64,000 nt of DNA from Pseudomonas pseudonitroreducens (GCF_021603645.1 NZ_BQHJ01000007.1:310001-374000), one strand, 5' to 3'. Shown: positions 39,053-50,190, numbered from the stretch's first letter. The notes: generated from the sequence alone by a model not told the origin. Numbers and translations: made by a program.

Positions 39053-39058
39053 CCGCAC

Positions 39059-39088
39059 ACTATAGAAATCCGCGCTCCCCACCGTCAA
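39059..39088 (-). promoter_or_regulatory. dcw cluster promoter (Pmra)
   Basis: On the minus strand TTGACG (39083-39088), an 18-bp spacer and TATAGT (39059-39064) form a good sigma-70 promoter reading toward mraZ. The predicted start falls at the MraZ boxes, with a 5' leader of about 70 nt. The interval 38985-39295 holds only this promoter, the operator and the rnpB terminator. Confidence 0.8.
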
Positions 39089-39179
39089 GGCAAGTCGGAG
39101 GGGAAAAATCCTTACAGGACCGAGATTTAGCGTACTTTTGCGAGGTTCGGGGAGGGAATTTGACGCGCCAGAAAAGAGA

Positions 39180-39210
39180 AAAGCCCAGTGTTTTCAAAAC
39201 ACTGGGCTTT
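39180..39210 (-). terminator. rnpB terminator
   Basis: A perfect 15-bp stem (39180-39194 with 39196-39210, single-base loop in the perfect pairing) is followed on the minus strand by TTTCTCTTTT. It lies about 85 nt beyond the rnpB mature 3' end and separates rnpB from the dcw promoter. Confidence 0.85.
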
Positions 39211-39295
39211 CATACTTAAAGTGATTTCTTAAGTTTGTAACTTCTTCCAGCCAGCGACAAATGGTCATGTGGGAAGAAGTGGAGAAAAAGAGCTG

Positions 39296-39648
39296 AGAGT
39301 CGATCTGTAAGCCGGGTTCTGTCGAGGACAGCCATTCCTCTGGGACATACATCACTGCATGCCTCAAGCGATCTACCCGAACCCAACGCGGGCCGCGCCA
39401 ATGGGTTCCTATTTGATCTTGCTCCGAGTGGGGTTTACCTAGCCACGAACTGTTGCCAGCCGTGCGGTGCGCTCTTACCGCACCTTTTCACCCTTACCGG
39501 CGCTTACGCGCTTAGGCGGTTATTTTCTGTGGCACTTTCCGTAGGCTCGCGCCTCCCAGGCGTTACCTGGCACTCTGCCCTGTGGAGCCCGGACTTTCCT
39601 CCACCCCGTGGTGGAACACCACGGAACAGCGACTGTCCAATCGACTCT
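39296..39648 (-). ncRNA. rnpB: RNase P RNA (type A)
   Basis: This is the catalytic RNA that removes 5' leaders from tRNA precursors. On the minus strand the RNA starts AGAGTCGATTGGACAGTCGC and ends in a complementary GATCGACTCT, forming the closing P1 helix. The conserved GAGGAAAGTCCGGGCTCC block follows near the 5' end. The 3' side carries the AAGCCGGGTTCTG complement region and the L15-type GGT segment. The length of about 353 nt and the location next to mraZ/rsmI match Pseudomonas. Ends are set from the P1 helix and may be off by a few bases. Confidence 0.95.
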
Positions 39649-39657
39649 CAGTTCGCA

Positions 39658-39686
39658 AGGTTAGCGGCTGACGACGCTCAGGACAA
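39658..39686 (-). promoter_or_regulatory. rnpB promoter
   Basis: On the minus strand TTGTCC (39681-39686), a 17-bp spacer and TAACCT (39658-39663) place the transcription start about 9 nt downstream, at the predicted rnpB 5' end (39648). The -35 sits 3 nt past the rsmI stop codon. Confidence 0.7.
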
Positions 39687-39688
39687 GC

Positions 39689-40537
39689 TCAAGCCTTGCC
39701 CTGACGCTCCAGTGCGAGCTGATAAAGCTGATTCTTGCGCGCTCCGGTGATCTCCGCCGCCAGCGCCGCTGCGCGCTTGACCGGCAGTTCTGCCAGCAGC
39801 AGATCGAGCACTCGCAGCGTCTGCGCATCCACTTGCTCATCGCTCTCCGGCGCCGGTTTGCCGGCCACCAGCAGCACGCACTCACCCCGTTGCTGATTGC
39901 TGTCGGCCGCCACGAACTCGCGCAGATCGCCCAACGGCAGCCCCTTCAATGTCTCGAAAGTCTTGGTCAGCTCGCGCGCCAGCAGCGCAGGCCGTTCGTC
40001 GCCGAAGATTGCCGCCATGTCCTCGATACACTCCAGCACACGGTGCGGCGCCTCGTAGAAGATCAGAGTGCGCGGCTCATCCGCCAGCGCCTCCAGGCGG
40101 CCACGGCGACCGACTACCTTGGCCGGCAGGAAACCCTCGAAGACGAAACGATCCGACGGCAAACCGGCAGCAGAGAGCGCGGCAATCAGGGCGCATGCAC
40201 CCGGCACCGGCACCACCGGGACACCCGCCGCGCGAGCCTGGCGCACCAGGTGGTAGCCGGGGTCGGAGATCAACGGGGTACCCGCGTCGGAAATCAGCGC
40301 AACGTCTTCGCCGGCCTGCAGCTTGGTGAGGAAACGCCCACCCTGCTCCCGCTCGTTGTGTTCATGACAAGCCGCCAGCGGCGTCTCGATGCCGAAATGC
40401 TGCAGCAGTCGCACGGAGTGACGGGTGTCCTCGGCCGCAATCAGCGCCACGTCGGCCAGCACCTTGAGCGCACGGGCGCTGATGTCGTCCAGGTTGCCGA
40501 TAGGGGTGGCCACCACATAAAGAGTGCCAAGTGTCAC
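39689..40537 (-). CDS. rsmI: 16S rRNA 2'-O-ribose C1402 methyltransferase
   Basis: RsmI methylates the 2'-OH of C1402, the same nucleotide modified by RsmH of the neighbouring dcw cluster. The 282-residue protein has the tetrapyrrole-methylase fold: [19 protein letters not shown] at the N-terminus, [17 protein letters not shown] and the C-terminal small domain. GTG 40537 gives the family-typical start (V)[11 protein letters not shown]; the longer frame to 40627 is not supported. Confidence 0.96.
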   Translation of the reverse strand: MTLGTLYVVATPIGNLDDISARALKVLADVALIAAEDTRHSVRLLQHFGIETPLAACHEHNEREQGGRFLTKLQAGEDVALISDAGTPLISDPGYHLVRQARAAGVPVVPVPGACALIAALSAAGLPSDRFVFEGFLPAKVVGRRGRLEALADEPRTLIFYEAPHRVLECIEDMAAIFGDERPALLARELTKTFETLKGLPLGDLREFVAADSNQQRGECVLLVAGKPAPESDEQVDAQTLRVLDLLLAELPVKRAAALAAEITGARKNQLYQLALERQGKA

Positions 40538-40663
40538 GTGCTGACCTCGCCGGAAGTATCTGAAAAAGCCGCATTGTATCCCGATTCCGGCAGCCGCCAT
40601 CGCGTGACCCTCCCCGCTTCGGTACAATCGGCAGCTCTTTGAATGCGTTACGAGAAGCCCGAT

Positions 40664-42474
40664 ATGATCGCTCGTCTGCGTCCGCTATCCGCTCTGTTCC
40701 TGGCCGGCATGCTCGCCGCCTGTGCGTCCTCCCCGTCGTCCAATCTCGGCGAACTGCCGCGCACCCCGGACGCCAGCATCGAACAGCTGCTGCAGCAGGC
40801 CTCCACCGCAAAGCCGGACGAAGCTGCCGTGCTGCGCCTGTCCGCCGCCGACCTGGCCTATAAGCAGAAAGATCTCGGCCGTTCCACGCAGATCCTCGAC
40901 CAGATCCCGATGGACAGCCTGAAGCCCGCCCAGCAGGTCTTCGCCAGCACCCTGCGCGCGCAGCTCGAACTGGCCCGCAACAAGACCAAGGCGGCCCTGA
41001 AGGCCTTTGACAACCCCAGCTTCCAGCGCCTGGGCGAAATGCCCGTGGACCTGCAGGCACGCGCCGGCATGGTGAAGTCGCTGGCCCTGGCGGCCGACGG
41101 CCAGGCCCTGAGCGCCGCGCGCGAGCGGGTTTTCATCGACCCGCTACTCAACGCCGAGGCCAGCAAGGCCAACCATGAGGAAATCTGGAAACTGGTTTCC
41201 AGCCTGCCGCTCGATCAGATGCAGGCCAGCAGCAACGAAGGCGATCTGAACGGCTGGCTGGAACTGGCGCGCATCACCAAGTCATCCTCGACCCTGAAGG
41301 AACAGCAGTCGAACATCGACAACTGGGTCGCTCAGAACCCGGACCATCCGGCCGCCAAACAGCTGCCGGACGCCCTGACCAAGCTGAAGTCCCTGGCAGC
41401 CCAGCCGCTGAACAAGATCGGCCTGCTGCTGCCGCAGCAAGGCCAGCTGGCCTCCGTCGCCCGTGCCCTGCAGGACGGCTTCCTTGCCGCCCACTACCAG
41501 GCCCAGCAAGGCGGCCAGGCACAGCCGGCCATCAAGCTCTACGACAGCACCCAGGTGCGCTCGCTGGACGAGTTCTACCGCCAGGCCCAGGCCGACGGCG
41601 TGCAACTGGTGGTAGGTCCGCTGGAGAAGAATCTGGTCAAGCAGATGAGCAGCCAGCCGCAACTGCCGATCACCACCCTGGCCCTGAACTACGCCGACGG
41701 CAACCAGGAGGGCCCTGCACAACTGTTCCAGTTCGGCCTGTCCGCCGAGGACGAAGCCCGCGAAGTCGCCAACCGCGCCTGGAATGACGGCATGCGCCGC
41801 GCCGTGGCCCTGGTCCCGCGGGGCGAATGGGGTGACCGCGTGCTCGCCTCCTTCAGCCGCAACTGGCAAGCCGCCGGTGGCACACTGATCGCTGCCGAGC
41901 ATGTCGACCAGCCGGTAGAGCTGGCCCGCCAGATCGCCGACCTGCTGCAACTGCGCCAAAGCGAAGGCCGCGCCAAGCGCCTCCAGGGCGTCCTCGACAG
42001 CAGCGTCGACACCCAGCCATCGCGCCGCCAGGACATCGACTTCATCTTCCTCGCTGCCACTCCGCAGCAGGCCCGCCAGATCAAGCCGACGCTGGCCTTC
42101 CAGTACGCTGGCGACCTGCCGGTCTACGCCACCTCCAACCTGTACACCGGCGTGAACAACCCGGCCCAGGACCAGGACCTGAACGGTATTCGCTTCTGCG
42201 AAACGCCATGGCTGCTGAACCCGAACAACGCCCTGCGCCAGCAGGTCGCCACGCAGTGGCCGGCCGCCAATGGCAGCCTCGGCCGCCTGTACGCCATGGG
42301 CGCCGACGCCTACCAGCTGGCCCCGCGCCTGCCGGAGCTCAAGGCAGTGCCGAGCATGCAACTGGACGGCCTGACCGGCACCCTGAGCGTCAGCGCCAGC
42401 CAACGCGTGGAACGCCGCCTGCCCTGGGCCGAATTCAAGAACGGCCAGGTTCAGCCGCTGGAGAACAGCGGTAT

Positions 42475-42478
<4 letters not shown>
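40664..42478 (+). CDS. lpoA: LpoA/LppC outer membrane lipoprotein
   Basis: LpoA is an outer-membrane lipoprotein that activates the peptidoglycan synthase PBP1A in E. coli. The 604-residue protein has a lipoprotein signal with lipobox LAAC (Cys near residue 19). An N-terminal TPR-like helical region follows, then a C-terminal periplasmic-binding-protein-like domain ([20 protein letters not shown]). ATG 40664 is chosen over 40643 because the lipoprotein signal then has normal length and a -10 hexamer (TACAAT, 40623-40628) leaves room for a leader. It is divergent from rsmI. Confidence 0.94.
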
Positions 42479-44049
<1,571 letters not shown>

Positions 44050-44072
44050 CCGGAGCAGTTATTGCAGGCATG

Positions 44073-44100
44073 AAAAAGGCGACCCCAGGGTCGCCTTTTT
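44073..44100. terminator. Bidirectional terminator, dolP / sspB
   Basis: A perfect 13-bp stem (44073-44085 with 44088-44100, loop CA) with A5 and T5 flanks sits between the convergent dolP and sspB genes. Confidence 0.92.
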
Positions 44101-44102
44101 TA

Positions 44103-44510
44103 TTACTTCACCACCTTGAGACTCGGGCGGCCACTGGGGCGCGGCGGCTCGTCAGAAGGGCCGTCATCCGGCAGGTCCTCGTCATCGGTGGGCACCGGCG
44201 GCTCCAGGTCGAAGACCATGCCCTGGCCATTCTCCCGCGCATAGATGGCCATCACAGCCTGGGAAGGGATGTACAGGCCCTGGGCAACACCCCCGAAGCG
44301 ACCCTCGAAGCTGACCGCGTCGTTGTCCATCTGCAGGTGGCGAACCGCGGTCGGGGAGACGTTGAGCACGATCTGTCCGTCACTGGCATAACCCGGCGGC
44401 ACGCGCACGCCGGGATACTCGGAATTCACCAGGATATGCGGCGTGCAGCCGTTGTCGACGATCCACTCATAGAGGGCTCGCACGAGGTAGGGACGACTGG
44501 AGTTCATCAT
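44103..44510 (-). CDS. sspB: ClpXP specificity adaptor SspB
   Basis: SspB delivers ssrA-tagged and other substrates to the ClpXP protease. The 135-residue protein has the substrate-binding fold (SSRPYLVRALYEWIVDNGCTPHI, NVSPTAVRHLQMDND, GRFGG) and an acidic, Pro-rich linker. The C-terminal ClpX-docking peptide PSLKVVK closes it. Two adjacent ATGs exist; the second (44507) has the better 7-nt spacing to AAGGAG. It follows sspA by 8 nt. Confidence 0.96.
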   Translation of the reverse strand: MMNSSRPYLVRALYEWIVDNGCTPHILVNSEYPGVRVPPGYASDGQIVLNVSPTAVRHLQMDNDAVSFEGRFGGVAQGLYIPSQAVMAIYARENGQGMVFDLEPPVPTDDEDLPDDGPSDEPPRPSGRPSLKVVK

Positions 44511-44518
44511 CAGGCTCC

Positions 44519-45136
44519 TTAGCGCATATCACGTTCGATAGAGGACAGGCTCGCACGGAAAGTTTCCCGCGCAAACTGTCGCTCCATATAGTCCAGCAAA
44601 GGCTTCGCCGGGCGCGGCAGCTCAATACCCAGGATTGGCAGGCGCCAGAGGATCGGTAGCAGGCAGCAATCCACCAGGCTCAGCTCGTCACTGAGGAAGA
44701 ATGCCTTGTCGGCAAACAATGGCGATACCCCCGTAAGGCTCTCACGCAACTCCTTGCGCGCCAAGGCTCGCTCGGCATCCTTGCGGCGGGTATCGAGGAT
44801 ACGATCCACCAGGCTGCACCAGTCGCGCTGGATACGATGGATCAGCAAGCGGCTGTTGGCGCGAGCCACCGGATAGACCGGGAGCAGCGGTGGGTGCGGA
44901 TAACGCTCATCGAGGTACTCCATGACCACTGTCGACTCGTAGAGCGCGAGATCGCGATCCACCAGGGTCGGCAGGCTGCCGTAGGGATTTACTTCAGCGA
45001 GCTTGGCCGGGATGTTGCCGGCAGGTACGTCGATGATATCGGCGACGACGCTCTTCTCCGCCAGCACCAGGCGCACGCGATGGCTGTAGTGGCAGGAAGG
45101 GTCGGAGAAGCAGGTGAGCTTGTTGATAGCGGCCAT
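44519..45136 (-). CDS. sspA: Stringent starvation protein A
   Basis: SspA is a GST-fold protein that binds RNA polymerase and alters promoter choice under starvation; in Pseudomonas it affects virulence genes. The 205-residue chain has the thioredoxin-like N-terminal domain ([22 protein letters not shown]) and GST C-terminal helices ([17 protein letters not shown]). It lies between petC and sspB on the same strand; a hairpin separates it from petC. Confidence 0.96.
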   Translation of the reverse strand: MAAINKLTCFSDPSCHYSHRVRLVLAEKSVVADIIDVPAGNIPAKLAEVNPYGSLPTLVDRDLALYESTVVMEYLDERYPHPPLLPVYPVARANSRLLIHRIQRDWCSLVDRILDTRRKDAERALARKELRESLTGVSPLFADKAFFLSDELSLVDCCLLPILWRLPILGIELPRPAKPLLDYMERQFARETFRASLSSIERDMR

Positions 45137-45174
45137 GCCGCGCGCCTCCTCGCAGGATCTTCTTGTGGGAGGTA

Positions 45175-45206
45175 GAAAAACGCACGCGCGCCCCGTAGGG
45201 CGCGCG
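45175..45206 (-). terminator. petC-sspA intergenic terminator or attenuator
   Basis: A 9-bp GC stem (45185-45193 with 45198-45206) is followed on the minus strand by TTTTTC. It lies 24-55 nt past the petC stop codon and could end or attenuate the petABC transcript before sspA. Confidence 0.6.
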
Positions 45207-45229
45207 CTTGTTACTACGACGGGTGGTGC

Positions 45230-46012
45230 TTAGTGCACATCCTTCCAGTATTCGCGTTTGAGCAGGTAGGCGAATACGAAGAAGAAGGCCAGGAACAGCA
45301 GGACGTAGGTGCCGATACGGTGAGAGTCCAGCTTGTTCGGGTCCGACGAATAAGCCAGGAAGGTCACCAGGTTCTTCACCTTCTCGTCGAACTGAGCTTC
45401 GTTCAGCTGACCGGACTTCGGCACGATGGTCAGCTGGTCGCAGGCCTCGTGGGTCAGCGGGGTACCAGTCAGAGGATCGTACTGCTTCTTGCCATCCTCG
45501 ACGACCTGAACCTGCTTGCAGCCGATGACCTGGCGGCCTTGCAGGCTGACCAGCACGTTCGGCATGCCGACGTTCGGGAACACCTTGTTGTTCACGCCCC
45601 ACGGACGCTTGGGATCTTCGTAGAACGAACGCAGGTAGGTGTACAGCCAGTCGGCGCCGCGTACGCGGGCTACCAGGGTCAGATCCGGCGGAGCAGCACC
45701 GAACCATACCTTGGCGTCAGCCGGCTTCATGCCGATGTCCATGTGGTCACCGATCTTCGCGCCGGTGAACACCAGGTGGCTCATCATCAGCTCTTCCGGG
45801 ATACCCAGATCACGACCAACACGCTCATAACGCTGGAACTTGGCGCTGTGGCAGCCCATGCAATAGTTGGCGAAAGTACGCGCGCCATCCTGCATGGCGG
45901 CCTTGTCGGTCAGGTCGATATCAACCTTGTCCAGGGCCGGGCCATGGCCTTCAGCGGCGAAGCCGAAGACAGGCAGCAGAGCCAGTACAAATGCAGCGAA
46001 TTGCTTTTTCAT
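45230..46012 (-). CDS. petC: Cytochrome c1 of the bc1 complex
   Basis: This is the heme c subunit of ubiquinol-cytochrome c reductase, which passes electrons to soluble cytochrome c. The 260-residue protein has a signal sequence (MKKQFAAFVLALLPVFGFA), the heme motif CMGCHS near residue 54 and a C-terminal membrane anchor (YVLLFLAFFFVFAYLL). ATG 46012 overlaps the petB stop codon by one base. The longer ORF from 46105 lies inside petB. Confidence 0.97.
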   Translation of the reverse strand: MKKQFAAFVLALLPVFGFAAEGHGPALDKVDIDLTDKAAMQDGARTFANYCMGCHSAKFQRYERVGRDLGIPEELMMSHLVFTGAKIGDHMDIGMKPADAKVWFGAAPPDLTLVARVRGADWLYTYLRSFYEDPKRPWGVNNKVFPNVGMPNVLVSLQGRQVIGCKQVQVVEDGKKQYDPLTGTPLTHEACDQLTIVPKSGQLNEAQFDEKVKNLVTFLAYSSDPNKLDSHRIGTYVLLFLAFFFVFAYLLKREYWKDVH

Positions 46013-47223
46013 CAGCCAGTCACCCTTTCCGGAACCGGTTTGGTTTTCTCCATCCGGGTGTAGAACGGCATCAGGATGAAGAAGGCGAAATACAGAATGG
46101 TGCACAGGCGCGACAGCGTGGTACCCAGCGGGGACGGCGCTTGCGAACCGTAGTAGCCGAGGACAACGAAGGACACCGCGAAGATCACCAGCCAGATCTT
46201 GCTCAGCCAGCCCTTGTAGCGGATCGAGCGAACCGGGCTACGGTCCAGCCACGGCAGCACGAACAGCACGGCAATGGCGGCGCCCATGGCGATGACACCC
46301 ATCAGCTTGTCCGGAACGGCGCGCAGGATGGCGTAGAACGGCGTGAAGTACCACACCGGCGCGATATGGTCGGGGGTCTTGAACTGGTTCGCCATCTCGA
46401 AGTTGGGCTTCTCGAGGAAGAATCCGCCCATTTCCGGGAAGAAGAAGATCACGGTGCAGAAGACGAACAGGAAGACCACGACACCGACGATGTCCTTGAC
46501 GGTGTAGTACGGGTGGAACGGGATACCGTCCAGCGGAATGCCGTTCTCGTCCTTCTTCTTCTTGATGTCCACGCCGTCGGGGTTGTTCGAGCCGACTTCG
46601 TGCAGTGCCAGGATGTGCAGCACGACCAGGCCCAGCAGGACGATCGGCAGGGCGATCACGTGCAGGGCGAAGAAGCGGTTCAGGGTGATGCCGGAGATCA
46701 GGAAGTCACCACGGATCCACTGGGACAGGTCTTCGCCGACGACCGGGATGGCGCCGAACAGCGAGATGATCACCTGGGCACCCCAATAGGACATCTGACC
46801 CCAGGGCAGCAGGTAGCCCATGAAGGCCTCGGCCATCAGGGCGAGGTAGATCAGCATGCCGAAGATCCACACCAGCTCACGCGGCTTCTGGTACGAACCG
46901 TACAGCAGGCCACGGAACATGTGCAGGTAGACGACCACGAAGAACGCCGATGCACCGGTGGAGTGCATGTAGCGGATAATCCAGCCGTAATCTACATCTC
47001 GCATGATGTACTCGACGGAAGCGAACGCTTCTTCCGCCGACGGGGTGAAGCTCATGGTCAGCCAGATACCGGTGAGGATCTGGTTAACCAGGACCAGCAG
47101 TGCGAGGGAGCCGAAGAAGTACCAGAAGTTGAAGTTCTTCGGGGCGTAGTACTTGCTCAGATGGTCTTCCCACATCTTGGTCGCGGGGAAGCGGGCATCG
47201 ACCCAAGCCATGAACTTGTTCAT
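46012..47223 (-). CDS. petB: Cytochrome b of the bc1 complex
   Basis: The 403-residue subunit holds the quinone sites and the two b hemes. It has about eight transmembrane helices, the heme-ligand His pairs in helices B and D (HSTGASAFFVVVYLHMFRG and FALHVIALPIVLLGLVVLH) and the PEWY-like segment PVWYFTP. It overlaps petA at its start and petC at its end by single bases. Confidence 0.97.
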   Translation of the reverse strand: MNKFMAWVDARFPATKMWEDHLSKYYAPKNFNFWYFFGSLALLVLVNQILTGIWLTMSFTPSAEEAFASVEYIMRDVDYGWIIRYMHSTGASAFFVVVYLHMFRGLLYGSYQKPRELVWIFGMLIYLALMAEAFMGYLLPWGQMSYWGAQVIISLFGAIPVVGEDLSQWIRGDFLISGITLNRFFALHVIALPIVLLGLVVLHILALHEVGSNNPDGVDIKKKKDENGIPLDGIPFHPYYTVKDIVGVVVFLFVFCTVIFFFPEMGGFFLEKPNFEMANQFKTPDHIAPVWYFTPFYAILRAVPDKLMGVIAMGAAIAVLFVLPWLDRSPVRSIRYKGWLSKIWLVIFAVSFVVLGYYGSQAPSPLGTTLSRLCTILYFAFFILMPFYTRMEKTKPVPERVTG

Positions 47224-47813
47224 CAGGCTTTCTCCTGGTCCACACCGATGGTCAACTCATCACCATCCAGCGTATAGGGCGGAATCGGCAGGTTCAGGGG
47301 CGCGGGCTGTCCCTTGTAAACGCGGCCGGCAAGATCGTAATGGGAGCCGTGGCAGGGGCAGAAGTAACCGCCCTTCCAGTCCGGACCGAGATCCGCGGGA
47401 GCGACTTCCGGGCGGAAGGTCGGCGAGCAGCCCAGGTGAGTGCAGATGCCGACGATCACTGCCAGTTCAGGCTTGATCGAACGCAGCTTGGGATCGACGT
47501 AGGTTGGCTGTTCCGAAGCCTTGGACTCCGGGTCGGCCAGTTGTCCGTCGAGGGTCGGCAGAGCGTCCAGCATTTCCTTGGTGCGATGCACCAGGAATAC
47601 CGGCTTGCCGCGCCACTCGGCCACGACCTGCTGGCCCGGCTCGATCTTCCCTACGTTGACCTTCACCGGCGCGCCAGCGGCCTTCGCCTTGGCACTGGGG
47701 AACCATGACCCCACGAACGGGACCGCAGCTCCGACCGCTCCTGCCGCACCTACCACCGAAGTGGCCGCGACAAGGAAGCGACGCCGGCCTGCATTCACGC
47801 CGTCATTACTCAT
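47223..47813 (-). CDS. petA: Rieske iron-sulfur subunit of the bc1 complex
   Basis: The 196-residue [2Fe-2S] protein takes the first electron from ubiquinol. The N-terminus has a twin-arginine motif (RRRFLVAA) followed by a membrane anchor, as expected for Tat export of a folded cluster protein. The cluster ligands are CTHLGCSP and CPCHGSHYD. It is the first gene of petABC; a sigma-70 promoter lies 80-110 nt upstream. Confidence 0.98.
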   Translation of the reverse strand: MSNDGVNAGRRRFLVAATSVVGAAGAVGAAVPFVGSWFPSAKAKAAGAPVKVNVGKIEPGQQVVAEWRGKPVFLVHRTKEMLDALPTLDGQLADPESKASEQPTYVDPKLRSIKPELAVIVGICTHLGCSPTFRPEVAPADLGPDWKGGYFCPCHGSHYDLAGRVYKGQPAPLNLPIPPYTLDGDELTIGVDQEKA

Positions 47814-47893
47814 TCAGTCGTCTCCCATCAGCTTCAAGCCTGTTCAAATCAGGCTTTTAAGTAAAAATTCGAGCCGCGCAAAAAATTCGCCAA

Positions 47894-47922
47894 ATGGTAA
47901 AGAAAAGCCCTTGTGATGACAA
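47894..47922 (-). promoter_or_regulatory. petABC promoter
   Basis: On the minus strand TTGTCA (47917-47922), a 17-bp spacer and TACCAT (47894-47899) make a good sigma-70 promoter. The predicted start leaves a leader of about 75 nt before petA. Confidence 0.7.
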
Positions 47923-48012
47923 GGTAATAGCCTGTTACGCAACCCCTGGAAGCCTTGCACGACGCGGCCTGCGCGGATGCGGCAAGGTGTCGCACGAACT
48001 TATTGAAGACAT

Positions 48013-48050
48013 AAAAAAACGCCCAGTCCAAAGGATCTGGGCGTTTTTTT
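48013..48050 (-). terminator. rplM-rpsI terminator
   Basis: A long stem (AAAAAAACGCCCAG with CTGGGCGTTTTTTT, with further TCC/GGA pairing inside) lies just past the rpsI stop codon. The long T tract on the minus strand is typical for a ribosomal operon. Confidence 0.9.
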
Positions 48051-48062
48051 CGAAGCGTCGTA

Positions 48063-48455
48063 TTAACGCTTGGAGTACTGCGGACGCTTACGCGCTTTAC
48101 GCAGACCGACTTTCTTACGTTCAACTTCGCGAGCATCGCGAGTGACGTAGCCGGCTTTACGCAGCGAGCTGCGCAGGGTCTCGTCGTACTCGATCAGAGC
48201 GCGGGTGATACCGTGACGGATCGCACCGGCCTGGCCGCTTACGCCACCGCCAACGACGGTCACGTAGATATCGAACTTCTCGGTGTTCTCGGTCAGCTCG
48301 AGCGGCTGACGGACAACCATGCGAGCGGTCTCACGACCGAAGAACTGCTCGATGGAGCGGTTGTTGATGGAGATTTTGCCAGTACCCGGACGCAGGAAGA
48401 CGCGAGCGGTAGCGGTCTTACGACGGCCAGTGCCGTAATTTTGAGTCGCCGACAT
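48063..48455 (-). CDS. rpsI: 30S ribosomal protein S9
   Basis: The 130-residue protein contacts 16S rRNA in the small subunit head and ends in the basic tail [17 protein letters not shown], whose last Arg reaches the P site. It begins [20 protein letters not shown]. It is the second gene of rplM-rpsI, with a 14-nt gap. Confidence 0.99.
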   Translation of the reverse strand: MSATQNYGTGRRKTATARVFLRPGTGKISINNRSIEQFFGRETARMVVRQPLELTENTEKFDIYVTVVGGGVSGQAGAIRHGITRALIEYDETLRSSLRKAGYVTRDAREVERKKVGLRKARKRPQYSKR

Positions 48456-48469
48456 AATGAGCTATCCCG

Positions 48470-48898
48470 TTAAATCTTCAGTTCTTGAGGCTGCTGAGCG
48501 GTGTGCGGGTGGTTGGCACCCTTGTACACTTTCAGCTTGCGGTACATGTCGCGGCCCAGCGGGTTCTTCGGCAGCATGCCTTTGACGGCAGTCTCGATAA
48601 CACGCTCAGGAGCCTTGGCGATCAGCTTCTCGAAGTTGATCGACTTGATACCGCCCGGGAAGCCCGAGTGATGGTAGTACATCTTGTCGGTAGCTTTGGC
48701 GCCAGTGACACGAACCTGCTCGGCGTTGATCACGACGATGTAGTCGCCGGTGTCAACGTGCGGGGTGTATTCCGGCTTGTGCTTGCCGCGCAGGCGGGTA
48801 GCAATCTCGGTAGCCAGACGACCCAGGGTCAGGCCAGCAGCGTCGACGACGAACCAGTCGCGCTTAACAGTTTCTGGTTTCGCGGTATAAGTTTTCAT
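48470..48898 (-). CDS. rplM: 50S ribosomal protein L13
   Basis: The 142-residue protein is an early assembly protein of the large subunit. It begins [20 protein letters not shown] and contains the conserved [12 protein letters not shown] and [10 protein letters not shown] motifs. In E. coli L13 represses its own operon by binding the mRNA leader; the leader here holds a hairpin next to the start codon, so similar control is plausible. Confidence 0.99.
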   Translation of the reverse strand: MKTYTAKPETVKRDWFVVDAAGLTLGRLATEIATRLRGKHKPEYTPHVDTGDYIVVINAEQVRVTGAKATDKMYYHHSGFPGGIKSINFEKLIAKAPERVIETAVKGMLPKNPLGRDMYRKLKVYKGANHPHTAQQPQELKI

Positions 48899-48909
48899 TC
48901 GTTATAGCC

Positions 48910-48924
48910 TCAGGGGCCGCCTGA
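48910..48924 (-). promoter_or_regulatory. Leader hairpin before rplM
   Basis: On the minus strand UCAGG-CGGCC-CCUGA forms a perfect 5-bp hairpin ending 11 nt before the rplM ATG, within the predicted 34-nt leader. It is a candidate for L13 binding and translational autocontrol, by analogy to E. coli only. Confidence 0.4.
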
Positions 48925-48938
48925 AAATAAGACGGCGA

Positions 48939-48967
48939 ATCTTACTGGACAGTGGTTGCCTTGACAA
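48939..48967 (-). promoter_or_regulatory. rplM-rpsI promoter
   Basis: On the minus strand TTGTCA (48962-48967), a 17-bp spacer and TAAGAT (48939-48944) form a good sigma-70 promoter with the start near 48932. Confidence 0.75.
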
Positions 48968-49144
48968 GTCAAGGACAGCCGAAGACAGACACGAATTGGG
49001 GCTCGGGTCGGTGTGCGTCCGTAACGACTAGATGTATCAATCGGCAGGCTTTGGCATCCCCCACCGATGAAAGGCTGCGGAATTATGCAGATTCCGGCAG
49101 AATTTTCAACTGTATGACGCACATGTTTTCATGAGGAGACCCGC

Positions 49145-50182
49145 ATGGAGTACCGCCCGCTCGGCCGCACCGAACTGAAAGTCAGCGCCCTCTGCCTGGG
49201 GACCATGACCTGGGGCGAGCAGAACACGCAGGACGAAGCTTTCGCCCAGATCGAGCGGGCCAAGGCCGCCGGTCTGAATTTCATCGATACCGCCGAGATG
49301 TATCCGGTCCCGCCGCGCGCGGAAACCTACACCCGCACCGAACAGATCATCGGCAACTGGTTCGCCCAGCGCGGCGATCGCACCGACTGGGTACTGGCCA
49401 GCAAGATCGCTGGCCCCGGCAACTCGATCAGCCACATCCGCGACGGCCAGCCGAAACTCGATCGCAAGAACATCGTTGCGGCGCTGGATGGCAGCCTCAA
49501 GCGCCTGCAGACCGACTGGATCGACCTCTACCAGTTGCACTGGCCAGAACGCAGCACCAACTTCTTTGGCCAACTGGGCTACCAGCACAAGGAAGAAAGC
49601 TTCACGGCACTGGAAGACACCCTGGAAGCACTCGACGAGCAGGTCCGCGCCGGCAAGATTCGTCATGTAGGCCTGTCCAACGAAACACCGTGGGGCACCA
49701 TGCGCTTCCTGCAGATCGCTCAGGAGCGCGGCTGGCCGCGCGCCGTGTCGATCCAGAACCCCTACAACCTGCTCAACCGCAGCTTCGAGGTGGGCCTGGC
49801 GGAAATCGCCATCCGTGAACAGATCGGCCTTCTTGCCTACTCGCCCCTGGCCTTCGGCATGCTCTCGGGCAAGTACTTCGGCGGCGCACGCCCGGCTAAC
49901 GCACGGATCACCCTGTTCAGCCGCTTCACGCGCTACACCAATCCGCAGACTGCCAGCGCCTGCGACCGCTATGTCACCCTCGCCCGCGAGCACGGCCTGG
50001 ACCCTGCGCAAATGGCCCTGGCCTTCGTCACCAACCGCCCGTTCGTGACCAGCAATATCATCGGTGCGACCAGCCTCGAGCAACTGGAAGCCAACCTCGG
50101 CAGCTTCGACCTCAAGCTCTCCGACGAGGTGCTGGCCGGCATCGAGGCGATCCACAAGGATCAGCCGAACCCGGCGCCCTGA
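49145..50182 (+). CDS. Aldo/keto reductase (Tas-like)
   Basis: The 345-residue NADPH-dependent (beta/alpha)8 barrel has the AKR catalytic Asp/Tyr/Lys/His set: NFIDTAEMYPVPPRAETY, WVLASKI and YQLHWPER. The C-terminal NRPFVTSNIIGATSLEQL segment binds the cofactor. It is most like E. coli Tas and PA4434. The substrate is not known. AGGAGAC lies 5-10 nt before the ATG. It is a single gene divergent from rplM. Confidence 0.93.
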   Translation: MEYRPLGRTELKVSALCLGTMTWGEQNTQDEAFAQIERAKAAGLNFIDTAEMYPVPPRAETYTRTEQIIGNWFAQRGDRTDWVLASKIAGPGNSISHIRDGQPKLDRKNIVAALDGSLKRLQTDWIDLYQLHWPERSTNFFGQLGYQHKEESFTALEDTLEALDEQVRAGKIRHVGLSNETPWGTMRFLQIAQERGWPRAVSIQNPYNLLNRSFEVGLAEIAIREQIGLLAYSPLAFGMLSGKYFGGARPANARITLFSRFTRYTNPQTASACDRYVTLAREHGLDPAQMALAFVTNRPFVTSNIIGATSLEQLEANLGSFDLKLSDEVLAGIEAIHKDQPNPAP

Positions 50183-50190
50183 GGGCGGCT

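Noticed and set aside
39216-39401. 61-codon frame on the minus strand at the rnpB 3' end
   Set aside because: It overlaps the RNase P RNA and its terminator and resembles no protein.
40643-40663. ATG 40643 as lpoA start
   Set aside because: It would put only about 15 nt between the -10 hexamer and the start codon and lengthen the lipoprotein signal with charged residues (RYEKPD).
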